Assembly: GCA_030148985.1 (NCBI GenBank)
Contig: JASBSJ010000065.1
Coordinates: 62,001-126,000, forward strand
DNA: 64,000 nucleotides
DNA from: Sphingopyxis sp.
GTDB taxonomy: Bacteria; Pseudomonadota; Alphaproteobacteria; Sphingomonadales; Sphingomonadaceae
Direction of reading: 5' to 3'
The position numbers and the translations under genes were made by a program. Under the pieces are notes generated by a model, which did not search any database, was not told the origin of the DNA, and was given only the letters and a program-made list of their open reading frames with translations. This document shows, in pieces, positions 26,207 through 35,993 of the stretch; position 1 is the first letter of the stretch, and each line of letters starts with the position of its first letter.

Positions 26207-27373
26207 ATGCAGCGATCGACGATCAGAATCTGGTTTCTGATTCACAAGTGGACGAGCATCGTCTGCACCGTCTTTCTGTTGATGTTGTGCGTCACCGGGC
26301 TGCCGCTGATCTTTCATCACGAAATCGACGAATTGACCGAGGATGCACCGCAGTTCGGGATGCCCGGCGTCGGGTCATCGGGTACAGCGCCCGGCCTTCG
26401 TCCGCTCGACGAGATGCTGGATCGGGCGCTGGCGGCGCGTCCCGGCGAGGTGCCGGTCTTCATGGCGTTCGACAATGATCAGCCGTCGATGACGATCACA
26501 ACTGCGCCGCGTCCAGACTCGCCCGCCGAGGATATGACGATCCTGCTCTTCGACCGTTCGACGGGGCAGGCGACCGGTGCGGTTGACGAAAGCGGGGTGA
26601 TGCACTTCCTGCTTCAACTGCACACGGATATGTTCCTCGGGCTGCCCGGCATGCTGTTTCTGGGATTGATGGGGCTGTTGTTTCTTGCCGCGATCGTTTC
26701 GGGGGTCGTCCTCTACGCTCCGTTCATGCGCAAACTCGATTTCGGCACCTTGCGCACTTCGCGCAGCCGCCGGGTCAAATGGCTCGACTATCACAATCTG
26801 CTCGGCATCGTCGCACTCGCGTGGATGACCGTTGTCGGCGCCACCGGCGTCATCAATGCGCTCGCGACACCGATCTTCCAATATTGGCAGATGACCGACC
26901 TCGCTGCGATGACCAAAGCTTATGCCGGAAAGGGCGCCGTCGCGCCCGACCGCTATGGCTCGATCGACAAAGCCATGGCAGCGGCCCGGGCCGCAATTCC
27001 TGGCAACAATCCGCAGTTTATCGCCTTCCCCGGCGGCGCATTCAGCAGCAAGCATCATTACGCCGTCTTTTTTCAGGGCGATACCCCGCTCACCGAACGG
27101 CTGCTCACCTCGGCGCTGGTCGATGCCGAGACCGGCGAGTTCACCGACGCCCGCCCGATGCCCTGGTATGTGAAAGCGCTCGCGCTGTCGCAGCCGCTGC
27201 ACTTTGGCGATTATGGGGGGCTGCCGCTTAAAATCCTGTGGGCGACCCTCACCCTGTTCACGATCATCATCCTGGGTTCAGGACTCTACCTGTGGCTCGG
27301 CAGGCGACGCTCGAGCACCGACGCGCTGGTGCGCGAGGTTGAGAGCGGGGGGACGCTGGTGCCTGCCGAATGA
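26207..27373 (+). CDS. PepSY-associated transmembrane protein
   Basis: A 388-residue inner-membrane protein. The first helix is IVCTVFLLMLCVTGLPLIFH near residue 20, and GLMGLLFLAAIVSGVVLY lies in the middle. A basic segment follows with WLDYHNLLGIVALAWM, and a last helix ends LYLWLGRR. This is the PepSY_TM (PiuB-like) family, typically placed beside TonB receptors and thought to reduce or transfer metal or siderophore complexes. The ATG at 26207 is chosen because it precedes the basic RSTIRIWFLIHKW start found in homologues. It overlaps the 59-aa gene, and a TonB receptor follows. Confidence 0.85.
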   Translation: MQRSTIRIWFLIHKWTSIVCTVFLLMLCVTGLPLIFHHEIDELTEDAPQFGMPGVGSSGTAPGLRPLDEMLDRALAARPGEVPVFMAFDNDQPSMTITTAPRPDSPAEDMTILLFDRSTGQATGAVDESGVMHFLLQLHTDMFLGLPGMLFLGLMGLLFLAAIVSGVVLYAPFMRKLDFGTLRTSRSRRVKWLDYHNLLGIVALAWMTVVGATGVINALATPIFQYWQMTDLAAMTKAYAGKGAVAPDRYGSIDKAMAAARAAIPGNNPQFIAFPGGAFSSKHHYAVFFQGDTPLTERLLTSALVDAETGEFTDARPMPWYVKALALSQPLHFGDYGGLPLKILWATLTLFTIIILGSGLYLWLGRRRSSTDALVREVESGGTLVPAE

Positions 27374-27549
27374 AGAAACATCACCGCCTGCGCGCGATCT
27401 TTGCGGCGCCATTGCTCCTCACGCTCGTCAGCATGGCCGGCCTGGTCGTTGCGTTGACCGGCGACGGCCTTCGCGATGCCGTCTCGTGGGGCGCGCTCCT
27501 TGTCCCCATTCTCGCGGTCGGCTGGGCGATGAAGGCCCGCCGTACCTGA
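27370..27549 (+). CDS. Small membrane protein, 59 aa
   Basis: A short gene whose ATG overlaps the PepSY stop (ATGA). It begins MKKHHRLRAIFAAP and has two hydrophobic stretches, LLLTLVSMAGLVVALTG and WGALLVPILAVGWAM, ending in KARRT. That is a positively charged N-terminus, two helices and a positively charged C-terminus. Such small proteins accompany PepSY_TM proteins in sphingomonads and may be a partner subunit. No catalytic residue is visible. Confidence 0.7.
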   Translation: MKKHHRLRAIFAAPLLLTLVSMAGLVVALTGDGLRDAVSWGALLVPILAVGWAMKARRT

Positions 27550-27587
27550 TATTCTGCGGGGATTCCCGCCAGCATAAGGACCAAGAC

Positions 27588-29759
27588 ATGAACCCCATCG
27601 GCACCCGCGCCATGCTCGCGCTAACGGCCAGCACCGCCATGCTCGCGATCGCCACTCCCGCCACCGCGCAAGACAGCGACGACATCATTGTGACCGCGCA
27701 GCGCAACAACGAAACCGAAGTTACCGCCGGCGGCAATGTTGGTGTGTTCGGCGACAAGGCGGCTTCCGACGTGCCGTTCAGCGTCCGCTCATACAATGAA
27801 GCCCTGATCCTCAACCAACAGCCCGATACGCTGGGCGAAGTTCTCGAAAACGACCCGACGATCCGTACAACGCTCGGCTTTGGCACCGCGGCCGAGGTCT
27901 TCGTGATCCGCGGCTTTGCGCTCAATTCGGACGATATTGGCTTTGACGGGCTTTACGGCATCACCCCGCGCCAGCTGGTCGCGCCCGAGCTTTTCTCCTC
28001 GGTTCAGGTCATCAACGGCGCCAGCGCCTTTCTGAACGGCGCCGCACCGGGCGGCAGCGGGATCGGCGGCAGCGTCAACCTGATTCCCAAAAGCGCTGAC
28101 CGCGACCTCACCCGCGCGACGATTGGCTACACCTCCGACGCCCATTTCGGCGGCGCGTTCGACGTCGCGCGGCGGTTCGGCGGCAATGGCGAATGGGGCG
28201 TGCGCTTCAACGGCTCCGCGCGCCGCGGCGACATCGCAATCGATGACGAGTTCCACTCAAGCTATGTGTTCGGCGGCACGATCGACTATGCCAGCGGCCC
28301 GCTCCGCCTCGCGCTCAACGCCAATTACCAGCGCCTGCGCCACCAGAACTGGCGCCCGAAGGTCGCGGTCAGCACCGCCATCCCGCGCGTGCCCGACGCC
28401 GATACCAACTATGGCCAGCCATGGGCAGTGATCCAGACCGAGGATGTGTTCGGCGCCTTCAATCTCGAATATGATCTGGCCGACAATGCGCTTTTCTATG
28501 CCCGCATCGGCGCGCGCGACGGGTCGGAGGAGCAGACTACCGCGTCGATCACCGTCAACGATCCGATCACCGGCGCATCGACAGCCAGCGGATCCTATGT
28601 CCCGCGCACCGACAATAATGAGGCTGCAACTACCGGCTTGCGGATCAAACTCGCTGGAGGGGGCATCACGCATGAAATCAACTTCGGCGGCACGGTGAGT
28701 TGGCAGGTCAACCGGAATGCCTATGATTTCTCGCTGACCAGCTATGCCACCAACCTCTATGATCCGGTCGTCGTGGCGGCGCCTGCGCCCGGCCAATTTG
28801 TCGGCGGTGACATCGACGACCCCTTTCCGATCGGTCGCAACCGCGTCGCGAGCATGTTCGCTTCGAACACCCTTGGCCTATGGGACGACCGAATTTTGCT
28901 GACCGGCGGGCTGCGCCTGCAACAGATCAAGGTCAAATCCTACGCCTATGCGGACGGCGCGCTGGTCAGCACCTATAGCGAGGACGCGATCACCCCCGTC
29001 GTCGGGCTGGTCGTCAAGCCCGCCGAAGGGTTGTCGCTCTATGCCAACCGCATCGAAGGATTGATGCAGGGCGCGACGGCAGGGGCTACTGGGATCGATC
29101 CCGACACCGGCTTGACGTTGCCGATCATCAACGCCGGCGATGTGCTGCCGCCCTTTAAATCCGTGCAATATGAAGTCGGTGGCAAGCTGACGCTTGGCGC
29201 CATCGACCTCGGCCTTGCACTGTTTCAAATCGATCGCCCCAATGCGATCGTCCTGCGCGATACCGCCAATCCCGGCTTCCTGCGCTTCGGTCCCTTTGGC
29301 GAACAGCGTAACCGCGGCGTCGAGCTGACTTTTGCGGGCGCGTTGATGGCCGGGTTGCGACTGATCGGCGGCGTGTCGGTCAACGATCCCGAACTGCGCC
29401 GTACCCCCGGCGGCGTGAACGAGGGCAATGACCCGACGGGCATCCCCGAATGGCTGGCCAACGCCAATATCGAATGGGACTTGCCGTTCGTCCCCGGCCT
29501 GACGCTGACCGGCCGCGTCGTCCATACGGGCGCACAGGCGGTGAACGAGATCAACACGCTGGAAATCGAGGACTGGACGCGTTTCGACCTTGGCATGCGT
29601 TTCGTCACGGTCGTGGCCGACAAGCCGCTGACACTGCGCTTCAACGTCGATAATGTTGCAAACCAGCGCTATTGGGCGTCGGCGTTCAGCAGCTTTGGCA
29701 CCCAATTGCTGCAAGGGACACCGCGCACCTTCAAGGCGTCGGCCTCGATCGACTTCTGA
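27588..29759 (+). CDS. TonB-dependent siderophore-type receptor
   Basis: A 723-residue receptor. A signal peptide ends ATPATAQ near residue 26, and the TonB box-like DDIIVTAQR follows. A plug with VFVIRGFALNSDDIGFDG and GGSGIGGSVNLIPKSA leads to a barrel ending ASASIDF. The plug pattern (VPFSVRSYNEALI, RGF motif) is that of ferric-siderophore receptors. The start is ATG at 27588 after AAGGACC. It follows the PepSY protein and the small membrane protein, an arrangement common in iron uptake. A short hairpin (27556-27569) lies in the leader. It ends 3 bp from the convergent peptidase gene. Confidence 0.9.
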   Translation: MNPIGTRAMLALTASTAMLAIATPATAQDSDDIIVTAQRNNETEVTAGGNVGVFGDKAASDVPFSVRSYNEALILNQQPDTLGEVLENDPTIRTTLGFGTAAEVFVIRGFALNSDDIGFDGLYGITPRQLVAPELFSSVQVINGASAFLNGAAPGGSGIGGSVNLIPKSADRDLTRATIGYTSDAHFGGAFDVARRFGGNGEWGVRFNGSARRGDIAIDDEFHSSYVFGGTIDYASGPLRLALNANYQRLRHQNWRPKVAVSTAIPRVPDADTNYGQPWAVIQTEDVFGAFNLEYDLADNALFYARIGARDGSEEQTTASITVNDPITGASTASGSYVPRTDNNEAATTGLRIKLAGGGITHEINFGGTVSWQVNRNAYDFSLTSYATNLYDPVVVAAPAPGQFVGGDIDDPFPIGRNRVASMFASNTLGLWDDRILLTGGLRLQQIKVKSYAYADGALVSTYSEDAITPVVGLVVKPAEGLSLYANRIEGLMQGATAGATGIDPDTGLTLPIINAGDVLPPFKSVQYEVGGKLTLGAIDLGLALFQIDRPNAIVLRDTANPGFLRFGPFGEQRNRGVELTFAGALMAGLRLIGGVSVNDPELRRTPGGVNEGNDPTGIPEWLANANIEWDLPFVPGLTLTGRVVHTGAQAVNEINTLEIEDWTRFDLGMRFVTVVADKPLTLRFNVDNVANQRYWASAFSSFGTQLLQGTPRTFKASASIDF

Positions 29760-29762
29760 CGG

Positions 29763-31931
29763 TTAGCCGACGCAGCGCATCGCAAAGGCCCAGAACAGCG
29801 CATATTCGGCATATTCGCTTTTCAGGTCGGCGCTGCCCTGATGGCCGCTGTCCATATCGGTCAGCAGCATCGCCGGGTTGCCGCTGGTCGAGCGATGGCG
29901 GACTTCGGCGACCAGTTTGGCCGGTTCCCAATAGGCGACGCGGTCGTCCTTGAGCCCGGCCGTGCATAGCAAGGGCGGGTAGGGGGCTCCTCGGACATTC
30001 TCATAGGGCGAGATCGACGCGATATAGTCATAGGCCCGCTGCTCGGCGAGCGGGTCACCCCAGTCGGGACGGAACAGTGGCACGAGCGGGTGGCTCGCAT
30101 CGCTCATCGTGTTGAGCATGTCGACGAACGGGACTTTTGCGATCACTCCGCCCCACAGGGCCGGGGCGATGTTCATGCTCGCGCCGACGAGTAACCCGCC
30201 AGCGGACAAGCCATAGGCGACGACCTTGCCCTTTGCCGAATAGCCCTGCTCACACAAATGTTCGGCGCAGGCGATGAAATCGGTAAAGCTGTTGCGCTTG
30301 GTGAATTTGCGCCCGCCGAGGAACCAGCGGCGCCCTTTTTCGGACCCGCCGCGGACATGCGCAATCGCATAGCGCCAGCCCTGATCGACGAGCGCGAGTG
30401 CCGGGATCGAGAAGTGCGGGTCGCTGTTCACGCCATAAGCGCCATAGCCATATTGCAGCAGCGGTGCCGTGCCGTCCTTTGCCATGCCGCGCCGCGACAA
30501 CAGGGTGATTGGTACCATCTCGCCGTCGGTTGCGGGGGCCATCAGCCGCTCGACCTCATAATCGTCGGGATCGAAATTCGCGATCTGTTGTTGCTGGACC
30601 ACCGTCTGCTTGCCGCTGCTCAGATCGACCATGATCCAGCGACGCGGCGATTTGGGCGATTCATGGACGATCATCACCGATCGGGCGGCATAGGCCTGCT
30701 CACCGGGCAGTTCGATCGCATAGGCCGGATCGTCGAACGCAATGCTCTTTTCGCTGCCGTCGGTGTGCTGGATCACCAGCCGGTGCAAACCATCGGCGCG
30801 CTCCAGCCGCACGAGCGCGGTTTTGAAGGGCTGGATCTGCAATATTGGCGTTCCGGCGCGGTGCGGCACAAGCGTGGCGAGGATATGGAAATCAGCGGGA
30901 TCGAGGCGCAGCAATTTCATATCGAACGCATCATCGGCGTCGGTGGTCGCCACCAGCGCGCCATCCCATTCGTCGATTTCGTAGCGCACACCGTTCTGGC
31001 GCGGCCACACCACCCGTGGGTCGCCCGTTTCATCGGCGGCGGAAATCAGGCGCACTTCGGCGGTTTCGGGGCCGGACAGCGTCAGCGCGATGAAGCCGTC
31101 GGCGGCGGTGCGCTTCACCCCCATGAAGATCGCGGGGTTTTTTTCCTCATAAACCAGCGCGGTGGTCTTGCCATCGACCGAGGTACGGTAGAGCCGCGTC
31201 GGCCGATTGCGCGCGTCGCGCCAGATCCAGAACAGCCACCGCGACGACGGGGCAAAGGCCAGCCCGCCATAGCCATAGGCATCCTTGTCGACGAGGGTCC
31301 GCACTTCGCCGCTGACGTTATCGCGAATGACGATCCGGTGGCGGTCGTTGCCGATGACATCCTCGGCCCAGGCGAAATAGCGGTGGTCGGGGCTCGGCTG
31401 ATGGCCGGTGCTGCGGAAATAGGGTTCGCTCGCGGCGCGCTGGCTTTCATCGACCAGCGTCTCGGCCGCGCTGCCGACCTTGGTGCGGATGTAGATCGGG
31501 TGCGCAGCCTCCGCAGGCATCGCGGATGAATAGGCCCAGCCGTCGCGTTCCAGCGCGGGCGCCTGTACAGACCCCGCCGACCTTGCCAGCATCGCCTCCA
31601 CCAGCGCCTCCTGCGCGGCGCGCACCGGTTGCAGCACCGCTTCGGCATAGGCATTTTCGTCGGCGAGCATCTTGGCGACCGGTCCCGGCAAGTTACCGCG
31701 ATTGCGCTCGCCATCGGAAGGTATGAATTTCATCCATGAATAGGCGTCGTCGCGAGTGCGGCCAAGCTGCGCGATGATATGCAAAATCCGCGGCGACTGT
31801 GGCGGCGTCACGGCGGGCCAGCGCGGCTTGCCCTGCGCCGCGGCCCACTGCGGCCGGCCGGCGAGCAGCAGCGCCGCAGCTGCGGCCCCGCCCAGAAACT
31901 GCCGCCGCGCCTTGTTACCGAGCCCGTTCAT
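29763..31931 (-). CDS. S9 family prolyl oligopeptidase, Tat-exported
   Basis: A 722-residue oligopeptidase B/prolyl oligopeptidase-like serine peptidase. The N-terminus has a twin-arginine signal, ARRQFLGGAAAAALLLAG, with Arg9-Arg10, so it is exported folded. A beta-propeller precedes the hydrolase domain, which carries the nucleophile Ser576 in YGLSAGGLLVGA, the aspartate in GLKDDRVAYWEP and the histidine in DMDSGHQGSAD. It cleaves short peptides after proline or basic residues; specificity cannot be told here. It is divergent from the TonB receptor at 32170, and together they may handle peptide uptake and processing in the periplasm. Confidence 0.9.
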   Translation of the reverse strand: MNGLGNKARRQFLGGAAAAALLLAGRPQWAAAQGKPRWPAVTPPQSPRILHIIAQLGRTRDDAYSWMKFIPSDGERNRGNLPGPVAKMLADENAYAEAVLQPVRAAQEALVEAMLARSAGSVQAPALERDGWAYSSAMPAEAAHPIYIRTKVGSAAETLVDESQRAASEPYFRSTGHQPSPDHRYFAWAEDVIGNDRHRIVIRDNVSGEVRTLVDKDAYGYGGLAFAPSSRWLFWIWRDARNRPTRLYRTSVDGKTTALVYEEKNPAIFMGVKRTAADGFIALTLSGPETAEVRLISAADETGDPRVVWPRQNGVRYEIDEWDGALVATTDADDAFDMKLLRLDPADFHILATLVPHRAGTPILQIQPFKTALVRLERADGLHRLVIQHTDGSEKSIAFDDPAYAIELPGEQAYAARSVMIVHESPKSPRRWIMVDLSSGKQTVVQQQQIANFDPDDYEVERLMAPATDGEMVPITLLSRRGMAKDGTAPLLQYGYGAYGVNSDPHFSIPALALVDQGWRYAIAHVRGGSEKGRRWFLGGRKFTKRNSFTDFIACAEHLCEQGYSAKGKVVAYGLSAGGLLVGASMNIAPALWGGVIAKVPFVDMLNTMSDASHPLVPLFRPDWGDPLAEQRAYDYIASISPYENVRGAPYPPLLCTAGLKDDRVAYWEPAKLVAEVRHRSTSGNPAMLLTDMDSGHQGSADLKSEYAEYALFWAFAMRCVG

Positions 31932-32169
31932 CGCGATCCTCCCGTTGGGTCCATAGGCGCCCAGTCTATGCGCGTCCCCTCATGGCTTACTGTGCCGATC
32001 AGGCCCGCCAATCCAGCGATCGGGCAAATCCCGAACCGATCAGCGCCATGGCGATGCCGCCCGCTGGCCCGATACGGCGCGATTCTGGCCCGACCTTCGC
32101 CGACACGCGCTTTGAACCTGATAGTTTCACCCTCGGAATTGCATCGCAATCGCAATCAGGGAGGCAAGC

Positions 32170-34368
32170 ATGTCCAAAGCAGCCATAAAGCGCGTCGTAA
32201 TCTGCAGCATCTCGGTGCTGGCTCTCACCCAAGGCTCGGGCGCGATGGCGCAGGACGCGGCGAGCGACGATAGCGAAATTGTCGTCACAGCGGCCAAGCG
32301 CGAACAATCGGTTCGCGACGTGGCAGGTTCGGTCGCCGCGGTGAGCGAAGCGACGTTGCAGAAACTCAACGCGCAGAGCCTTTCCGATTATATCACCCGC
32401 GTCCCCGGCGTCGTCTTTAATGACTATCAGCCGGGCGTGTCCGAAGTCGTTATCCGCGGCATCGCATCGACGACATATCACGAAGCGAACCAGGCGACGA
32501 CGGGTTATTATCTCAACGAAATCCCGCTGATCGAACCCGGCTTCCCGCTTGTCATCCCCGACGTCGACAGCTTCGACGTCAGCCGCGTCGAGGTGCTGCG
32601 CGGACCGCAGGGCACCTTGTTCGGATCGTCGTCGCTGGGCGGTGCGATCAACTATGTGGTGAACGAGGCCGATCCGGGCAGCTTTGACATCGGCGCCGAA
32701 GGCCAGCTGGCGTCGACCAAGGGGGCCGGCGAAATAAGCTATGCCGCCAAGGCGATGGTCAACCTGCCGATCGTGACCGACAAGCTTGCGGTGCGCCTCG
32801 TCGCGCTCCAGCGCGTTGATGCCGGCTACCTCGACAACACTTTGCTGGGCGAAAATGGCAGCAATGACCTGCGTGTCCGTGGCCTGCGCGGTTCGATCGT
32901 CTTCACGCCGACCGAGAGCACGCGCATTTCGGCGCTCAGCATGTATCAGGAATATGATCTCGACGATCAGACCTATGTGCTGTTCGGTCCACCCAAAACC
33001 TTTGACCGCGCAACCAACGTCGCCGAGTTTCAGGACACCGATTTCATGCTGCACAGCCTGCGGATCGAGCAGGATCTGGGCTTTGCGACCCTGACTGCAG
33101 TCGGCAGCTACACCGAAAAGAACGCCAATCTTGCGTTCGACAACTCGATCTTCGGAGGCAACGACCCGCGTACCAATACGCCCGAACTCGCGAGCAGCAG
33201 GGGCAAGTCGAAAACCGACTATGCCGAACTGCGGCTCGCCTCGCCCGATGGCGGCCGGTTCCGCTGGCTGCTTGGCGCCAACTATACGCGGCTGCGCTCC
33301 AGCAACACCGACGGCACCTTCATTGAGGGAATCGGCGATTATATCGACGCCAACCCGGGGCTGTTCGGCGGCCAGTCGGGCGACACGCTGGCGCCCGGCG
33401 ACCTCGCAACGCGCACCGTCAGCAGCAACCGCGTCACCGAAAAAGCGGTCTTCGGCGAGGCATCTTTCGACATTGTCGATACGCTGACGCTGACGCTCGG
33501 CGGCCGCCTGTTCGAATATCGTTCGCGCCCTCGGCTGCAATATCTGCCCAATGCGAACCTGATCGCGCCCTTTGACTATGCGCCTGCGGCGAGCAAGGAT
33601 TCGGATTTTATTCCCAAGGTGTCATTGACCTGGAAACCCAATGACGACGTCATGGTCTATGGCCTTTATTCCGAAGGTTTCCGCATCGGCGGTATCAATG
33701 TCTATTCGGCGGCGACGCCGGGCCTGCCGCTCAGCTTCGAAAGCGATACGACGAAGAATTTCGAAATCGGGACGCGCTTCGACCTGATCGACAAGACGCT
33801 GACCGTCGATGTCACCGCCTATCACATCGATTGGGACAATGTGCAGGCGCGCCTGTTCACGCCGGTCGATTTCAACGCCTACACAGTCAATGGTGGCGGC
33901 GCCGACGTCGATGGGGTCGAGATCAGCCTGACGCTGCGCCCGACGCGCAATCTGACCTTTGCCTCGAATATCTCGTATAACGACGCGCGCTTGTCGCAGC
34001 TGCTGCCCGACAGCTTCGCGCCGGGCGGCGGCTATGCCAAAGGGACGCAGTTGCCGGGGGCGTCGGACTGGATCCTTGCCAACAGCATCGACCTCAATTT
34101 TCCCGACTCACCGATGAAGCCGCGCGTCGGTATCGCGCACCGTTATCTGTCGGCGGCGCCGGTGGCGTTTGGCGCGGCGCTTGAGAAGGGTGATTTCCAT
34201 ATCGTCGATCTCAACGCCGCTTTCACCGTGGCGGATCGGATCGAACTCGGGTTGTTCGCGAAGAACCTGTTCAACCAGTACGGCATCCTCAACGCCCCCT
34301 TCTCGTTCGCGGGGTCGGTCACACGGCCGCGCACGATCGGGGCAAGCCTGCGGTTCAGTCTGGATTGA
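32170..34368 (+). CDS. TonB-dependent outer membrane receptor
   Basis: A 732-residue receptor. A signal peptide ends GSGAMAQ near residue 27, with EIVVTAAKREQSVRDV as the TonB box and plug entry. Further on are VVIRGIASTTYHEANQ and VEVLRGPQGTLFGSSSLGGA, and a barrel ends ASLRFSLD. It belongs to the broad OMR group expanded in sphingomonads, which take up sugars, peptides or aromatics. AGGGAGG precedes the ATG. It is divergent from the S9 peptidase with a 238-bp shared promoter region; that region contains the small inverted repeat ATTGC-ATC-GCAAT at 32138-32150. The substrate is unknown. Confidence 0.92.
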   Translation: MSKAAIKRVVICSISVLALTQGSGAMAQDAASDDSEIVVTAAKREQSVRDVAGSVAAVSEATLQKLNAQSLSDYITRVPGVVFNDYQPGVSEVVIRGIASTTYHEANQATTGYYLNEIPLIEPGFPLVIPDVDSFDVSRVEVLRGPQGTLFGSSSLGGAINYVVNEADPGSFDIGAEGQLASTKGAGEISYAAKAMVNLPIVTDKLAVRLVALQRVDAGYLDNTLLGENGSNDLRVRGLRGSIVFTPTESTRISALSMYQEYDLDDQTYVLFGPPKTFDRATNVAEFQDTDFMLHSLRIEQDLGFATLTAVGSYTEKNANLAFDNSIFGGNDPRTNTPELASSRGKSKTDYAELRLASPDGGRFRWLLGANYTRLRSSNTDGTFIEGIGDYIDANPGLFGGQSGDTLAPGDLATRTVSSNRVTEKAVFGEASFDIVDTLTLTLGGRLFEYRSRPRLQYLPNANLIAPFDYAPAASKDSDFIPKVSLTWKPNDDVMVYGLYSEGFRIGGINVYSAATPGLPLSFESDTTKNFEIGTRFDLIDKTLTVDVTAYHIDWDNVQARLFTPVDFNAYTVNGGGADVDGVEISLTLRPTRNLTFASNISYNDARLSQLLPDSFAPGGGYAKGTQLPGASDWILANSIDLNFPDSPMKPRVGIAHRYLSAAPVAFGAALEKGDFHIVDLNAAFTVADRIELGLFAKNLFNQYGILNAPFSFAGSVTRPRTIGASLRFSLD

Positions 34369-34379
34369 AATTGAAGACT

Positions 34380-34408
34380 TCCTCCCTGTCGCGCAGCGAT
34401 GGGGAGGA
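34380..34408. repeat. Dispersed palindromic repeat, second copy
   Basis: The 29-bp element begins TCCTCCCTGTCGCGCAGC and ends GATGGGGAGGA. It is the exact reverse complement of 4085-4113. It lies between the convergent receptor and HDAC-like genes, where it could act as a bidirectional terminator. Confidence 0.8.
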
Positions 34409-34413
34409 TAGAC

Positions 34414-35418
34414 TCAGAACCCCGACAGAAACGCCGCGACGTTCTTCCCCAGGTCGCCAACGGCATAGCCGCCCTCCATCACCACCAGCGTCGGTAGCCC
34501 GAGCGCGGCTATTGCCGCAGCCATCTCGACATAATCGGGCCGCTCCAGCTTGAAGCTGGAAATCGGGTCATTGCTGTGGGTATCGGCGCCGAACGAGACG
34601 ATCAGACAGCGCGCGCGCCAATCGGCGATTGCCCCCAGTGCGGTGTCGAGTGCGGGACGATAAGCAGCGCCGTCGGTGCCGCGCGGCAACGGCAGGTTCA
34701 GCGTCGTCCCTTCGCCCGCCCCTTCACCGCGCTCGTCGGCATGGCCCCAGTAAAAGGGGTAGTCGGTCACCGGATCGGCGTGGATCGAGGCGAAAAAGAC
34801 GCCGCCGTCTTCGTAGAAGATGTCCTGCGTGCCATTGCCATGATGATAATCGATGTCCAGGATCGCGACCGGCCCAAGCCCCAGCGCATCCGCCTGACGC
34901 GCGGCGATCGCAGCATTATTGAGGTAGCAATAGCCGCCCATATAATCGCGTCCGGCATGGTGGCCGGGCGGGCGGCACAGCGCGAAGGCGTGGCGATCAC
35001 CTTCTTTCAGGCGATCGAGCGCGGTCAGCGCGCATTGCGCGGACCAATAGGCCGATTCCCAGGTTCCGGCCGCAATCGGCGTCGAGGCATCGAAGCTATA
35101 GGCGCCGATGTCGGCGTCGATCCGCGCAAATTTCAGCGGCCGCCGTCGCACCACCGGAAAACTGTAGCCGATCGCATCGCCCTGACGCCCCGCCGCTTGC
35201 CAGCCGTCCCAGGCGCGTTCGAGGAAGGCGAGATAGTCGGCGTCATGCACCGCCAGCAGCGGCGCCATGCCGAAATCGCGCACCGGCTGCCAATCGGCCA
35301 TTGCCGCAACGATCGACCGCGGCCGTTCGATATTCTCGGCATAGGGGACAAACTCCCCATTGTGCAGCTCGCGTTCGGGGGCGTGCAGCGCCTGCCGGTC
35401 GTCAAAAAACAGCTTCAC
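34414..35418 (-). CDS. Histone-deacetylase-family amidohydrolase (acetylpolyamine type)
   Basis: A 334-residue arginase/HDAC-fold enzyme. It has CRPPGHHAGRDYMGGYCYLN with the two catalytic histidines, the zinc-binding DIDYHHGNGTQDIFY, and SFGADTHSNDP with a further zinc aspartate. The N-terminus KLFFDDRQALHAPERE matches acetylpolyamine amidohydrolases, which remove acetyl groups from polyamines or similar small amines. I place the start at GTG 35418, which overlaps the stop of the PaiB-like gene; an ATG at 35442 would add eight residues. The neighbouring PaiB-like gene also hints at polyamine or acylated-amine metabolism. Confidence 0.85.
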   Translation of the reverse strand: MKLFFDDRQALHAPERELHNGEFVPYAENIERPRSIVAAMADWQPVRDFGMAPLLAVHDADYLAFLERAWDGWQAAGRQGDAIGYSFPVVRRRPLKFARIDADIGAYSFDASTPIAAGTWESAYWSAQCALTALDRLKEGDRHAFALCRPPGHHAGRDYMGGYCYLNNAAIAARQADALGLGPVAILDIDYHHGNGTQDIFYEDGGVFFASIHADPVTDYPFYWGHADERGEGAGEGTTLNLPLPRGTDGAAYRPALDTALGAIADWRARCLIVSFGADTHSNDPISSFKLERPDYVEMAAAIAALGLPTLVVMEGGYAVGDLGKNVAAFLSGF

Positions 35419-35993
35419 CTTTGTGCCTGTCCTTCCATCCATGCCGCCAGCGCCGGGTCGGGATGGCGTGCGACGATCTCGGCAAAGCCCTGCGCGCTTT
35501 CATCCTGGCCGAGCTTGAAGACGGGATCGGCGCTGCGGACATGGGCGCGAAAAGCGATGATGTGCGTCAGCATCGGGGCATAGCGCGGACCGAGGCGAGC
35601 GGTCGACCACTTGCTACCCTCCATCGCCGAGACCAGCCGTTCGATTGCATGATGTGTTTCATCGCCGACAAACTCGACCTCGACCCGGTAGCGCAGTACC
35701 GCATAATTCCATGTCGGCGCCCAGTCGGGCTTGGAGACGAGCGACGGCGAAATATAAGCCGCAGGGCCGTTGAACAGGATCAGTCCGTGCGGATCGGCGC
35801 GAAAATCGGTGACCAGCGGGTTACCGAGCGCGCAGTGACCGAACAGCGCGGCGACATTGCCGTCTTCGTCAATCTCGGCGAGCAGCGGCAGCGGGCTGGC
35901 GTTGAACTGGCGCGAGACGAGCCAGCCGAGCGGATAGTCGGCGATCAATCGCGCGCTGTCGGCGGATTCGCGCGGATCAAACGGGTGTGACAT
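35415..35993 (-). CDS. PaiB-like FMN-binding protein
   Basis: A 192-residue protein of the PaiB/FMN-binding split-barrel family. It starts MSHPFDPRE, then has YPLGWLVS and the segment GHCALGNPL, with ALFNGP-type strands (ILFNGPAAYISPSLV). A C-terminal helix carries KLGQDESAQGF. Family members are called negative transcriptional regulators of protease production after Bacillus PaiB, but many are probably flavin reductases or oxidases. ATG 35993 is preferred to a longer arginine-rich extension. It overlaps the esterase gene upstream by 17 bp and the HDAC-like gene downstream by 4 bp. Confidence 0.82.
   Translation of the reverse strand: MSHPFDPRESADSARLIADYPLGWLVSRQFNASPLPLLAEIDEDGNVAALFGHCALGNPLVTDFRADPHGLILFNGPAAYISPSLVSKPDWAPTWNYAVLRYRVEVEFVGDETHHAIERLVSAMEGSKWSTARLGPRYAPMLTHIIAFRAHVRSADPVFKLGQDESAQGFAEIVARHPDPALAAWMEGQAQR

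Noticed and set aside
27556-27569. Hairpin GCGGG-GATT-CCCGC before the siderophore-type receptor as a regulator
   Set aside because: Only a 5-bp stem with no T-run; too weak to call a terminator or riboswitch.
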